The notes: generated by a model from the sequence alone, not told the origin. A stretch of DNA of 64,000 bases from Arthrobacter sp. Y-9 (GCF_029690065.1 NZ_CP121463.1:3509061-3573060); one strand, 5' to 3'. Shown: positions 9,016 through 19,478, counted from the first letter of the stretch. Numbers and translations are program-made.

Positions 9016-9234
9016 ATGACCGCACGAACCCTCATCAGTTCGCTCCACCAACTGCGCCGTGGTGATCACGTGGAGGCCGAACGCTTCCACCTGATGCCCC
9101 GGACCACGTTCGTCCGGCGCGGCCAGGTCCAGGACATCGCTCCCGGCCTGGGCGTGGTCTGGATCCGGGACGAGGAGACGGGCCAACGCCGCGTTCTCGA
9201 CTCCCAGGACTACCAGCTGTGGCGGGTCGCCTGA
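9016..9234 (+). CDS. Small conserved-looking hypothetical protein
   Basis: 72-aa protein preceded by a good ribosome site (GGAGGTGAAGGG before the ATG at 9016). Its sequence (RGDHVEAERFHLMPRTT, VWIRDEETGQRRVLD) suggests a small beta-rich fold. No cysteine, signal peptide or membrane segment. A TTGACT element lies at 8972, but no clear matching -10 is visible. Function unknown. Confidence 0.6.
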   Translation: MTARTLISSLHQLRRGDHVEAERFHLMPRTTFVRRGQVQDIAPGLGVVWIRDEETGQRRVLDSQDYQLWRVA

Positions 9235-9246
9235 CGGACCGGAGTC

Positions 9247-9543
9247 CTAGCCACCCGCGACGGACTGAATGATCATCAGCTCCGCCCCTTCAGGGACTTC
9301 GGTCTCGAGCCCCTGAAGCCTGCGGACCTCATCTGGTCCCAGGTACACGTTCACATGACGCCGGAGGGCTCCCGTCTCATCGCGGAGCCGCCGGCCCAGC
9401 ACGGGATGGTCGGCCGCCACAGAGCCCAGGATGCGGGCCACGGTGGCCGGCCCGCCGTCGTCGGGAAGCTCGACATCCAGCAGGTCCGCGTCCTGCGCCA
9501 GGGGGCGCAGGACACTGGGGAGCAGAACCGTGAAGGCACCCAT
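9247..9543 (-). CDS. MoaD/ThiS family ubiquitin-like protein
   Basis: 98-aa beta-grasp protein ending in Gly-Gly (SVAGG), the hallmark of sulfur-carrier MoaD/ThiS proteins whose C-terminus is adenylated and thiocarboxylated. The HVNVYLGPDEVRRLQGLET stretch and VPEGAELMII are typical. It starts directly after the TGA of the BNR-repeat gene with no gap, so the two form a pair. No activating E1-like enzyme is nearby; the partner pathway is unknown. Confidence 0.82.
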   Translation of the reverse strand: MGAFTVLLPSVLRPLAQDADLLDVELPDDGGPATVARILGSVAADHPVLGRRLRDETGALRRHVNVYLGPDEVRRLQGLETEVPEGAELMIIQSVAGG

Positions 9544-10680
9544 TCAGCTCGCCGCCAGGACTCCGTCATCGGCCGCCGATCCCTGATCCGGCACCTCGAT
9601 GACCGCCGCCCGGACACACAGCACGTCCGGCAGATGCGACGCGATCTCCTGGAAGGTGGCGCCCTCGTCGGAGCTCGCGTAGACGCTGCCGCCACGGGTC
9701 CCGAAGTAGACCCCCACGGGTTCCCCGGTGTCGACGGCAGCGGCGTCCCGGAGGATCGAGTTGTAATCCTTGGCGGGCAGGCCGGCGTCGAGCATCTCCC
9801 AGTTCTCCCCCGCGTCCCGCGTGCGCCCGACAGCAGGATGCCCGTCCACAGGGATACGCTCCACGTCCGCGGCCAGCGGGATCACCCACGCCGTCCCGGC
9901 ATTGCGCGGATGGCTCAGCATGACGAAACCGAAGTTCGCCGGCAGCCCGTGCTCGATCGCCTGCCAGCTGTCGCCGGCGTCCCGCGTCCGGTACACCCCG
10001 CCGTGATTCTGCGCATAGATCTGATCCGGATCCCCCGCGTCGGCGGCGATCTTGTGGACGCATTGCCCGAACTCGGGAAACTCGCCCGGCAGGAACGACG
10101 CCCCGATGCCCCGGTTGGTCGCCTGCCAGCTCTCCCCGCCGTCCCGCGTGCGGTAGACGCCGCCGGTGCTCATGGCGACGTGCACGGTGGATCCGTCGGG
10201 CGCGGGGATGATCGAGTGCACCGCACCGCCGCCGGCCCCCTCGCCCCATTCCGGACGGTGCGGGTGCTCCCACAGTCCGCGGTTCAGTTCGAAGTGCTCG
10301 CCGCCGTCGTCGGATCGCCAGAGCGAGATCGGCTCGACGCCAGCCCAGACGACGCCCGGACGGTCCTCCCGATCGGGCTGCAGCTGCCAGATGCGTTCGA
10401 CGGCGGCACCGTCGCCTTCGCCGAAGGCGATCCCGCCCCCGTCCGGTTCAGTCCAGGTGGCGCCGAGATCGTCCGAGTGCGCCACCGTGGGACCCCAGTG
10501 CTCGGAACGGATGCCCACGAGGAGCCGCGTTCCGTCCCGGGTGTCGATGCCGATGCTCGGGACCTCCGTCATGAGGAAATGAGGTCCGTCCAGGACCCAG
10601 TCCTTGCGGTCCTTGCTGCGGGCCAGCCAGAGGCCCTTTTTCGTACCGATCGCCACCAGATACTGCGTCGCCGTTGACAT
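9544..10680 (-). CDS. BNR/Asp-box repeat exo-alpha-sialidase-like protein
   Basis: About 378 aa, a beta-propeller protein with repeated Asp-box motifs (GGVYRTRDGGESWQA, VYRTRDAGDSWQAI, VGRTRDAGENWEM). No signal peptide, so probably cytoplasmic; many such proteins are not sialidases. An ATG at 10680 (MSTATQYLVAIGT) is preferred, although GGAGG is only one base upstream; a TTG at 10692 is the alternative. The tail-to-head junction with the MoaD-like gene suggests a functional link that I cannot name. Confidence 0.78.
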   Translation of the reverse strand: MSTATQYLVAIGTKKGLWLARSKDRKDWVLDGPHFLMTEVPSIGIDTRDGTRLLVGIRSEHWGPTVAHSDDLGATWTEPDGGGIAFGEGDGAAVERIWQLQPDREDRPGVVWAGVEPISLWRSDDGGEHFELNRGLWEHPHRPEWGEGAGGGAVHSIIPAPDGSTVHVAMSTGGVYRTRDGGESWQATNRGIGASFLPGEFPEFGQCVHKIAADAGDPDQIYAQNHGGVYRTRDAGDSWQAIEHGLPANFGFVMLSHPRNAGTAWVIPLAADVERIPVDGHPAVGRTRDAGENWEMLDAGLPAKDYNSILRDAAAVDTGEPVGVYFGTRGGSVYASSDEGATFQEIASHLPDVLCVRAAVIEVPDQGSAADDGVLAAS

Positions 10681-10692
10681 GCCTCCATGCAA

Positions 10693-10992
10693 GCACTGCT
10701 TCAGATCACCCGCAATAGTGCGGAATTCTGCGCCGGTTTTCTCCGCATCTGCGATTCATACGGTTGTTGATTTTCTGTCACGAAAGTCCGCCGCGATTAG
10801 TTATCGGCAGAAGTGGCGAAGCGCCCGGACTTGCCGCTAAGCTCGATCCAGCGACGAAGAAGTTGCCCCATGAGCTGCCCCGGAGCACGTATCCCCCAAT
10901 GACGTGTTCCGGGGCTTTCCATTTCCCGGAATCGCGCCTCCGGCCCCGCCGCGGCCCTTGATTGATACCCCTAGGGGGTATACCCTCAAAAC
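10693..10992. other. Intergenic region before csoR with a terminator-like hairpin
   Basis: 300 bases without a credible gene. GCCCCGGAGCACGT (10877-10890) pairs with ACGTGTTCCGGGGC (10902-10915) with one G-U pair and is followed by TTTCC on the plus strand. No gene ends just upstream on that strand, so a short RNA ending here is possible. The CsoR operator follows at 10963-10984. Confidence 0.5.
10963..10984 (+). promoter_or_regulatory. CsoR-type copper operator
   Basis: ATACCCCTAGGGGGTAT and its flanks form the G/C-tract pseudo-palindrome known for CsoR-family copper operators. It sits about 10-30 bases before the csoR start, so CsoR very likely autorepresses the csoR-copZ unit and is released by Cu(I). 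Confidence 0.8.
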
Positions 10993-11319
10993 ATGAGCGA
11001 GTCCGGCATTCAGGAACACCCCCACCAGCACGGCTACTCCGCCAACAAAGAGGCCTACCAGCGGCGTCTGAAGCGGATCGAAGGCCAGGTCCGGGGCATC
11101 GCGCGCATGGTCGATGAGGACAAGTACTGCATCGACATCCTCACGCAGATCGCCGCCGTCAACAAGGCTCTCCATGCCGTCAGTCTGGGACTGGTGGAGG
11201 AGCACATCGGCCACTGCGTCGTGGGCGCCGCGGAGGAGTCCGACGGCGCGCTGCGCCAGGAGAAGGTCGACGCCAAGGTCAAAGAGGCCACGGACGCCAT
11301 CGGGCGCCTGCTGCGCTGA
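10993..11319 (+). CDS. csoR: CsoR-family copper-sensing repressor
   Basis: 108-aa all-helical metal-sensing repressor (DUF156). The Cu(I) ligands Cys-His-Cys are present as Cys46, His71 and Cys75 with the 25- and 4-residue spacing of Mycobacterium tuberculosis CsoR (36/61/65). YQRRLKRIEGQVRGIARMV is the family's first helix. A matching operator lies just upstream, and copZ follows 43 bases downstream. Confidence 0.93.
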   Translation: MSESGIQEHPHQHGYSANKEAYQRRLKRIEGQVRGIARMVDEDKYCIDILTQIAAVNKALHAVSLGLVEEHIGHCVVGAAEESDGALRQEKVDAKVKEATDAIGRLLR

Positions 11320-11362
11320 TCAAGCACCCGTCCCCCGAATCACGTCACCCGAGGAGAACATC

Positions 11363-11605
11363 ATGAGCACCCCCGAATCCCTGATCACCACCCAGGTCTC
11401 CGTCTCCGGCATGACCTGCGGCCACTGCGTCTCCTCCGTGACGGAGGAACTGGAAGCGGTCGACGGCGTGGAACGCGTCGACGTGGACCTGAACGCCGGA
11501 GGCGTCTCCACCGTGACGATCTCCTCGCGCGGGGAACTCTCCCCCGAGGAGATCGGCGAAGCGGTGGCGGAGGCCGGTTACGTGGTCGTCGCGGACCGCG
11601 CCTGA
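11363..11605 (+). CDS. copZ: Heavy-metal-associated copper chaperone (CopZ-like)
   Basis: 80-aa HMA-domain protein with the metal site GMTCGHC (Cys19, Cys22) and a beta-alpha-beta-beta-alpha-beta pattern. It carries Cu(I) to exporters. The ATG at 11363 has GAGGAGA nine bases upstream. Cotranscribed with csoR. The expected CopA ATPase is not in the window. Confidence 0.93.
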   Translation: MSTPESLITTQVSVSGMTCGHCVSSVTEELEAVDGVERVDVDLNAGGVSTVTISSRGELSPEEIGEAVAEAGYVVVADRA

Positions 11606-11623
11606 CGCGGACACTCTGCGATC

Positions 11624-11699
11624 ACGACGACGGCGCCCCACCCCCGGCCCCGCCCACCCGGAAAGGCGGGTGGCGGCCGGGAGGGGGCGCCGTCGTCGT
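11624..11699. terminator. Bidirectional terminator hairpin between copZ and the EamA gene
   Basis: ACGACGACGGCGCCCC (11624-11639) pairs with GGGGCGCCGTCGTCGT (11684-11699); an inner stem (CCGCCCACC / GGCGGGTGG) extends it. It lies between two convergent genes. Confidence 0.85.
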
Positions 11700-11725
11700 C
11701 GAAGCGCCGCTCCCGGGCGCTCGGC

Positions 11726-12733
11726 TCAGGCGTCGACCCGGGCCTCGGGCCGCCCGGCCGGCACCGCCTCGGCCACCATGGCCGATTCGTCCGTGAAGTC
11801 GGGGTCCCGGAGCTCGTCCACCCGCACCAGGAGGACGCCCAGGACGATCAGCATGCCGCCGCCGATCTGGATGGGCGCCGGGAGTTCGCCGAGCAGCAGC
11901 CACGCCCATACGACCGCGAACAGGACCTCCGTGAGGGACACGAACGACGCCACCTTGGAACCCAGGGCCCGCGACGCGTAGATGCCGGTCACATAAGCGA
12001 TCACGGTGGACAGGATGACCATCCCGGCCAGGGAGATCCACCACGGCACCGACGCGCCGCCGAGGTGGGCATCGCCGAAGGTGAAGCGCAGCGGCATGAT
12101 CCCGCTGAGGGTCACGATCCACAGCACCACGGCCCCCACGAGCATCCCGCCCGAGGCGAGCACCAGCGGCGGCAGGCCCTCATTCTGACGGGCGGTGATG
12201 AAGAAGTAGACCACCAGGCAGACCGCGGCCGCGACGCCCCAGAGGACACCCACCGGGTCGACGCGCGCGCCGCCGAGGTCGAGCACCAGGAGCAGGCCTG
12301 CGATCGACACCACCGTCCCCGTGATGGTGAGCCATCGCGGCGCGTGCCGCTTGATCACCCACAGCCACAGCACGATCATGACGGGCGCCAGGTATTCCAG
12401 GAGCAGCGCGACCCCCACCGACAGGGTCTGGACGGCGTTGAAGTAGAAGAGCTGGCACGCCGCCACGCCGAACAGGCCGAAGAGGACGATCGTGAGCCAG
12501 TTGTCCCGCACCTGGTGCCATTTGCCACGCAGCGACCAGAGGGCCGGAAGCGTCAGAATGACGACGGCGCCGCTCAGGCGCATCGCGACCGCGGCTCCGG
12601 GCGACCAGCCCATCTCCAGCAGGGATTTGCCGAAGGACCCCGAGGTGGCGAACACCGCCGAGGAGAGCAGCGCCACGGGGACGCCGACGAAGGCCGAAGG
12701 GGCGCGGCGCGCGGTCGCTGCGGTGCGAGGCAT
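11726..12733 (-). CDS. EamA/DMT-family transporter
   Basis: 335-aa membrane protein with ten hydrophobic segments in two EamA repeats (for example VALLSSAVFATSG and VVSIAGLLLVLDLGG), as in drug/metabolite exporters. The C-terminal tail is hydrophilic. The start at 12733 follows AGGA. It is divergent from a CGNR zinc-finger regulator 70 bases away, which may control it. Substrate unknown. Confidence 0.88.
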   Translation of the reverse strand: MPRTAATARRAPSAFVGVPVALLSSAVFATSGSFGKSLLEMGWSPGAAVAMRLSGAVVILTLPALWSLRGKWHQVRDNWLTIVLFGLFGVAACQLFYFNAVQTLSVGVALLLEYLAPVMIVLWLWVIKRHAPRWLTITGTVVSIAGLLLVLDLGGARVDPVGVLWGVAAAVCLVVYFFITARQNEGLPPLVLASGGMLVGAVVLWIVTLSGIMPLRFTFGDAHLGGASVPWWISLAGMVILSTVIAYVTGIYASRALGSKVASFVSLTEVLFAVVWAWLLLGELPAPIQIGGGMLIVLGVLLVRVDELRDPDFTDESAMVAEAVPAGRPEARVDA

Positions 12734-12803
12734 GGCGAGTTCCTGTCAGGAGTGAAACGTGCTTTACTCGTGACAGTAGTGGCAGGAGAAGTAAGGAGTC
12801 AAT

Positions 12804-13343
12804 ATGGTTTTTGCTCATGACACCGAGGTGGCCCTGCGTTCCGCCATGAATCTCATCAACACGAGCGCGAACGGGGCGGAACTCCTCCCGGATGACGAAC
12901 ACCTGACCGCCTTCCTGACGCGCGAGGAGTTCTACGGCTCTCGCACGCACGACGACGCCGAGCTCGCCTCCGTGCGACGGCTGCGGGACGTCCTGCGCGC
13001 CCTGTGGACGTCCCCGGAGGACGAGGCGGCGGAAGAGGTCAACAGGATCCTCCGGGACGCCCGGGCGCTGCCCCAGCTGATGAAACACGACGGCCTGGAC
13101 TGGCATCTCCACGCGACGACCCACGAGGCGCCGCTGGCGGACCGCATCGCGACCGAGACCGCCATGGGGATCCTGGACGTCATCCGCTCCAAGGAGCTCT
13201 CCCGGCTGGCGCTGTGCGCGGCCGAGGACTGCGACGCCGCGGTGCTGGACCTGAGCCGCAACCGCTCCAAACGGTTCTGCGACACGGGCAACTGCGCCAA
13301 TCGCACGCACGTCGCCGCATACCGGGCCCGCCAGCGGAGCTGA
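12804..13343 (+). CDS. CGNR zinc-finger domain transcription factor-like protein
   Basis: 179 aa with an N-terminal ABATE-type stress-binding region and a C-terminal zinc finger formed by Cys138, Cys143, Cys159 and Cys164. The family's CGNR signature reads CANR here. AAEDC and YRARQRS are typical ends. A GTAAGGAGTC ribosome site precedes the ATG. Divergent orientation to the EamA transporter suggests it regulates that gene. Confidence 0.85.
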   Translation: MVFAHDTEVALRSAMNLINTSANGAELLPDDEHLTAFLTREEFYGSRTHDDAELASVRRLRDVLRALWTSPEDEAAEEVNRILRDARALPQLMKHDGLDWHLHATTHEAPLADRIATETAMGILDVIRSKELSRLALCAAEDCDAAVLDLSRNRSKRFCDTGNCANRTHVAAYRARQRS

Positions 13344-13452
13344 CGGCCGACGCGCCCCTCAGAAGCCGGGCCAGGACGACGCCGACAGCGCCTTGGCCGG
13401 CGACGCGCCCGTCAGGGCCGTCAGGCCCGTGTTATGGCCCGGGTCGTGGCGC

Positions 13453-14430
13453 TCAGCGGCCGACCTTGCCCATGAGGGATGCGATCGGCCGCAGGAAGAC
13501 CGGGCGGGCGAGCAGCCAGGCCGCCGCCATGACCACCAGCGAGGCCACGAAGAGCCAGAAGCCCAGCCAGTCCTCGCCGTCGTGGTTGCCGTACATGTGG
13601 TTCAGGTTCCGCAGCATGCCCGTGCTGAGCACGAGGAAGACGTGCACCACGACGAAGGCCACGAAGTAGATCATGACCGGGAAGTGGACCTTGCGGGCGA
13701 GCTCCAGCGGGTAGAACTTGTTGACGGCCGCCTTCTTGGGCCACGCGCCGGACATCCGGATGCCCGTCAGGAGCGCGAGCGGCGCCGCGACGAACACCGT
13801 GAGGAAGTACGTCAGCAGCTGCAGCGCGTTGTAGTTGACCCAGCCGTTCTCAGTGGGCCAGTTCAGGGAGGCGTACTGCAGGCCGGCGGAGACGGCGTTC
13901 GGGAAGACGTCCCAGCTCGTCGGGACGATCCGCACCCAGTGGCCGGTGGCGAAGAGCAGCACGATGAACACCACGCCGTTGAGGACCCAGAGCGCATCGA
14001 GGCAGAGGTGGAACCACAGGTCCAGCGAGATCTTGGCCGGCGGGTTCTTGGTCTTGATGAAGCCTTTGTTGTTGCGCGTGAAGTACGCCGCGGGGCGCTG
14101 CACGGTCCGCACCTGGAGACCGGTGCGCACGATCAGCAGCAGGAAGAAGGCGTTCAGGAAATGCTGCCAGCTCAGCCAGAGCGGAAGGCCTTCCTGCGTC
14201 CCCGCCGGAAGCTCGGAATGCCCGGGGTAGGTGCGGATGAAATCCTGGCCCGCAGTGGTGGACCGGATCCAGATCGCGAGGAGCACCACCACGATCGCTC
14301 CCAGCACCACGGCGCCCGTGGTGATCAGGGTCTTCCGTGACGGCATCGCCAGCACTCCGCCCCGCGCGTTCTTGGAGGCACCGCTGCCCGGTTTGCGGGC
14401 TGCTTTGGGGGCTTGGGGAACGCGGGACAT
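13453..14430 (-). CDS. Cytochrome b/b6 domain-containing membrane protein
   Basis: About 325 aa, with five hydrophobic segments and paired helix histidines (LSWQHFLNAFF, DLWFHLCLDAL, ARKVHFPVMIYF, FVVVHVFL) that can ligate b-type haem. It resembles the gamma (cytochrome b) subunits of formate dehydrogenases or b561-type proteins. Starts at 14430 (ATG) or 14442 (GTG) are both possible; neither has an ideal ribosome site. No partner oxidoreductase is beside it, so its electron donor is unknown. Confidence 0.8.
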   Translation of the reverse strand: MSRVPQAPKAARKPGSGASKNARGGVLAMPSRKTLITTGAVVLGAIVVVLLAIWIRSTTAGQDFIRTYPGHSELPAGTQEGLPLWLSWQHFLNAFFLLLIVRTGLQVRTVQRPAAYFTRNNKGFIKTKNPPAKISLDLWFHLCLDALWVLNGVVFIVLLFATGHWVRIVPTSWDVFPNAVSAGLQYASLNWPTENGWVNYNALQLLTYFLTVFVAAPLALLTGIRMSGAWPKKAAVNKFYPLELARKVHFPVMIYFVAFVVVHVFLVLSTGMLRNLNHMYGNHDGEDWLGFWLFVASLVVMAAAWLLARPVFLRPIASLMGKVGR

Positions 14431-14526
14431 GGACCGGGACACCTCATCTGTTGGCGGCGCTCAGGGTGTCGGCGCCGTGGCGGTATGCGAAGTGCAGCCA
14501 GTCTAACGAGTGGTCAGGAATTCTCC

Positions 14527-14862
14527 CTAGTGGTGTGAACCCTGTTCGTCGTCGGGCTTCTCAGAGTCGCCGGACTCGCCGGCTTCGTCCGCGGAGGAGA
14601 GGTGCACGCCGGAGCCCTCACCGAGGTACGGGGCGTTGTTCTTGTGCGTCAGGGAGAGCATGGCCGCGATGACCAGGGTGACGATGAACGCGATGCCGGC
14701 GCCCGTGAAAGCGAGGTCGAAGCGCTGCATCTTGGCACTGCCGCCGGAGGCGAAGATCAGCACGCCGAAGAAGGCCACCACGGCCCAGAAAGCGGAGAAC
14801 ATCAAGGGACCCTTGATGGACGACCGCACTGAACGCTGTTCTTCCGGCTGCTGCCCGTCCAC
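14527..14862 (-). CDS. Small two-helix membrane protein
   Basis: 111 aa if the GTG at 14862 is used; AGGAG lies seven bases upstream, which decides the start. Two membrane helices (FSAFWAVVAFFGVLIFA and GIAFIVTLVIAAMLSL) and an acidic, Ser/Glu/Asp-rich cytosolic tail. It lies 97 bases before the cytochrome gene on the same strand. Function unknown; perhaps an accessory of the cytochrome. Confidence 0.7.
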   Translation of the reverse strand: MDGQQPEEQRSVRSSIKGPLMFSAFWAVVAFFGVLIFASGGSAKMQRFDLAFTGAGIAFIVTLVIAAMLSLTHKNNAPYLGEGSGVHLSSADEAGESGDSEKPDDEQGSHH

Positions 14863-14969
14863 TGTCCAACTCCTGGCTTGTCGTGCGTCTGAATCGTGCA
14901 GCTTCCGCGGCTGCCATCGTGCGTGCCCTCGTGGCACTGGTTTCTACCTCGCGTAGAACCTCTACCAGT

Positions 14970-15578
14970 TTACGCGTTCAGCGATCCGGGGCTGCGCCGC
15001 GCATCGTGACGGAGGGTGAGCGCCGAGAGGATCCACAGGACGCCGGTCAGCACGGCGCCGCCGCCGGCCACTCCGAGGAGCGCGTGGGCGCCCAGTGAGA
15101 TGAAGAAGGGCAACAGCAACGCGGTGCCGAGCCCGACGACGCCGGAGATCAGCAGATCCCGCCCGAGGGCCCGCGCTTCGCTGGACGTGCGGCGCTTGAG
15201 GAACAGCCCGACCTCCACCGCGCCGGCCACCGCCAGGGCCGCGGAGAGCGCCAGCGTGACACCCGAGTCGGTGTGCGGGTTGAGCACCAGGATCACGACG
15301 GCGGCGGCCGCCTCGGCGATCGCGGCCACCGTGAGCGGGGTGCGCAGTGAGTCGGAGGAGAGGCGTCCGAGCCACAAGAGCGAGGCTCCACTCGCCACCA
15401 GGTACCCGGCGGCTGCGTAGGCGTAGACGGCCAGGCTGGGCCCGACCCAGAAGACCGTGACGGCGCCGAACACCAGGGCCACGAGCGACCGGACCAGCAA
15501 GGGCGCCCAGAGTTTTCCGGCATCCCGCGAGGCACTCGGGCCCTCGACAGGCTCATTCTGGGGGAGTTCCTGGTCCAT
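14970..15578 (-). CDS. Six-helix membrane protein (DUF308/HdeD-like)
   Basis: 202 aa with about six hydrophobic segments (starting WAPLLVRSLVALVFGAVTVF) resembling DUF308/HdeD-type proteins. The ATG at 15578 has GAAGG seven bases upstream; an upstream GTG at 15584 overlaps that site. The Arg/Lys-rich end is cytosolic. No function can be assigned. Confidence 0.7.
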   Translation of the reverse strand: MDQELPQNEPVEGPSASRDAGKLWAPLLVRSLVALVFGAVTVFWVGPSLAVYAYAAAGYLVASGASLLWLGRLSSDSLRTPLTVAAIAEAAAAVVILVLNPHTDSGVTLALSAALAVAGAVEVGLFLKRRTSSEARALGRDLLISGVVGLGTALLLPFFISLGAHALLGVAGGGAVLTGVLWILSALTLRHDARRSPGSLNA

Positions 15579-15647
15579 AGTCACGCCTTCAAGCTTAAAG
15601 CCGCGGCGATCAGGCGGCGAATCGGGCGACCGTCACGACGCTGAGTC

Positions 15648-16975
15648 TCATGCCCCGGCCACCATCCAGTCGTCCTTCCTGACCCGCCAGCCCAGCGTCA
15701 ATGCCCTGGCGGACATATAACCGATGCCGAATGCGAGCCAGAGCCAGAACAGTCCCCACGGGCCCTCCTGCGGCGCCAGGAAATACACCCCGAGCAGGAG
15801 CGGCGCGTACACGAGGACGTTGACCACGCCCGCCAGGGCGAGATACCGCGCATCCCCGGCGCCGATCAGGACACCGTCCAGCACGAACACCAGTCCCGCG
15901 ATGGGCTGCCCCACGGCAAGGACCAGGAGTGCGGCGATCAAGGACTGATGAACCCGCTCATCCGGGGTGAACAGCCAGCCGGCCCAGGGGGAGACGGCGG
16001 CCAGGAACACCCCGGTGATGACCCCGAACCCGAGGCCCCAGCGCATCATGGTGCGGGTCAGCTCTCGGACCTTCTCCAGTTGGTGAGCGCCCAGTTCCTT
16101 GCCGATCATCGCCTGGGCCGCGATGGCGAGGGCGTCCAGCGCGAAGGCGAGGAAGCTGAAGATGGTCATGGTGAGCTGATGAGCCGCCAGATTCACGGCG
16201 CCCTGCGCACTCGCCACGAAGACCGTCGCCAGGATGGCCAGGCGCATGGACGCCGTGCGCAGCATGAGCCACGAGCCCACCTGAGCCAGCGAGAGCACTC
16301 CTCGGAGGTCCGGAGCCATCCTGACCCCCAGCCGGGAGGCCCTCCGGGCGACCATGACGATGTAGACGAGCGCCATGAGCCACTGGGCGATGCTGGTCCC
16401 GAGGGCGGAGCCCGCCACGGAGAGGCCCATCCCGTACACCAGGATCCAGTTCAGCACGATGTTGATGCCGAAGCCCGCTCCGGCCACCACGAGGGGCGTG
16501 CGGGTGTCCTGGAAGCCGCGCAGGACGCCTGTCCCGGCGAAGACGAGCAGCATGGCCACCAGGCCCGGCAGGGACCACAGCAGGTACTCCGCCGCGAAAC
16601 CGAGCACCGCCTCGTCGCTGGCTCCGAGGGTGGCCAGCAGCGGACGCGCGGTCCACAGGCCCAGCAGGGCGAGGACGACTCCGAGGACGCCCGCCAGCCA
16701 CAAGCCGTCCCGTCCTGCGGCCAGAGCCTTCTCCGGATGCCCCGCGCCCACGAGCCGCGCGACGGCCGGCGTGGTGGAGTACGCCAGGAAGACCATGAGG
16801 CCCACCGCGGTGTGCAGCACCGTGGTGGCCAGGCCGGCGCCGGCCAGTTCCGCGACGCCGAGATGGCCGATGATGGCGGAGTCCGCCAGCAGGAAGAGCG
16901 GCTCGGCGATGAGCGCGCCGAAGGCCGGGACGGCGAGCCGGAGGATCTCCCGGCCCAGCCGCGCCTCACGGGCCA

Positions 16976-16976
<1 letters not shown>
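15648..16976 (-). CDS. MATE family efflux transporter (DinF-like)
   Basis: 442 aa with twelve hydrophobic segments in two related halves, starting MAREARLGREILRLAVPAFG. FQDTRTPLVVAGAGFGINIV and the loop residues fit the MATE (DinF branch) family of cation-coupled multidrug or metabolite exporters. Its start overlaps the dnaB stop by one base (TGATG), so it is translated from the dnaB message. Substrate unknown. Confidence 0.92.
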
Positions 16977-18352
<1,376 letters not shown>

Positions 18353-18920
18353 GGTTGCCTTCCTTTTTCCTGCTGTCTGTCAAGAAGATCTTCCCCGGCA
18401 GGACTGACAGAAATTCCGAGCCGACAGGCGCTCGATCTGACAGGTGGGTCCGGCCGGAGTGCGGCTCCCCCCTCCGACCGTTCCGGATCGGTCCAGGACG
18501 GCGGTCCCTCCCCGGATCACGGGAGGAGGGACACCCTGGAGAACCGACTCGGGGAATCGGTCGCGACGGCGGCCGCATCGCGCGGCGCGCGCCGTCCCGG
18601 GTGGAGTACCCACTCACGGTAGTCGGGTTTCCCACAGCCTCAAAGCCCACATGTCCTCACAGCTGTGGATAACTTGTGGATGACCGAGCCGAGCTTGTGC
18701 GCTTCCCTGGGTCCACTTGTGGGTAAGTGGGAGGGGCCGGAACCTAAAACGCACTCTGACCTGCGGAAATAGTGTCTACATCGTGTGGAGGGGAAGAATT
18801 TCCGGATATTTTTTCATCCACAGGCCGCAGCCCGGGATGTGGACAACCTGCTGCGCCCTCCCGGGTGAGCCTGTGAGCTGGGCTCATGCGCGGCGCGCCC
18901 GTCTGGAATAGGCTGGTGGC
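18353..18920. other. dnaB upstream region with hairpins and DnaA-box-like motifs
   Basis: 568 bases without a credible gene. It holds a strong hairpin at 18504-18532 (GTCCCTCC / GGAGGGAC) and, at 18664-18848, several matches to DnaA boxes: TGTGGATAA (exact, 18664-18672), TTGTGGAT (18674-18681), TTGTGGGTAA (18717-18726), CATCCACAGG near 18815 and GTGGACAAC near 18840. The divergent promoters of dnaB and the next gene must lie here. Confidence 0.6.
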
Positions 18921-19469
18921 GTGGAACCTCTCCTGATCCCGCTTCTCATCCTGATCGCCGTCGTGGCCGTGGTTCTGCTGCTGGCCCGCCGCTGGAACCG
19001 CCCCGCGGAGCCCCGGGAAGACGTGGATCCTCGGGAACTGGCCCGGGAGGCCACCCGGGGGCTGAGCTCGGAGCAGCACCGCGCGCTGTACTCCCTGATC
19101 GCGCAGGAGCAGCTGATCGGTGCCATCAAGGTGTACCGCGAAGCCACCGGCGTCGGCCTCCGCCAGGCACGGGACACCGTGCTCGCCATGGCCCGCTACC
19201 CTCAGCCGTACCTCGCCGCGCCTCAGCCGGCGAACGCGGGCGAGACCGGAGAAGAGGACGCCCCCGAGGTGTTCGGCTACCGCTACCGCGCGATCGCGAG
19301 CAGCGGAGACACCACGCTCGAGGTGAGCAGCAACATGCTCAACGACCAGATTTACGGACGGATCCGGGAGCTCGCCGTCCAGGGCGAGCGGGAGCAGGCC
19401 GCAGCCCTCCTCGCCCGCCACTCGACCATCTCCCTCGACGAGGCCCGGGAGTTCGTCTCCCTGCTCTAG
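18921..19469 (+). CDS. Membrane-anchored protein with ribosomal L7/L12 C-terminal-like domain
   Basis: 182 aa, GTG start. One N-terminal membrane helix (residues 4-21, LIPLLILIAVVAVVLLL) is followed by a cytosolic region in which GAIKVYREATGVGLRQARD closely resembles the L7/L12 C-terminal helix-loop used for factor recruitment. A second similar half ends ISLDEAREFVSLL. Role unknown. Confidence 0.68.
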   Translation: MEPLLIPLLILIAVVAVVLLLARRWNRPAEPREDVDPRELAREATRGLSSEQHRALYSLIAQEQLIGAIKVYREATGVGLRQARDTVLAMARYPQPYLAAPQPANAGETGEEDAPEVFGYRYRAIASSGDTTLEVSSNMLNDQIYGRIRELAVQGEREQAAALLARHSTISLDEAREFVSLL

Positions 19470-19478
19470 CGACCTGCC

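Noticed and set aside
18744..19421. 225-codon minus-strand frame
   Set aside because: Antisense to the L7/L12-like gene and covers the DnaA-box region; no domain.
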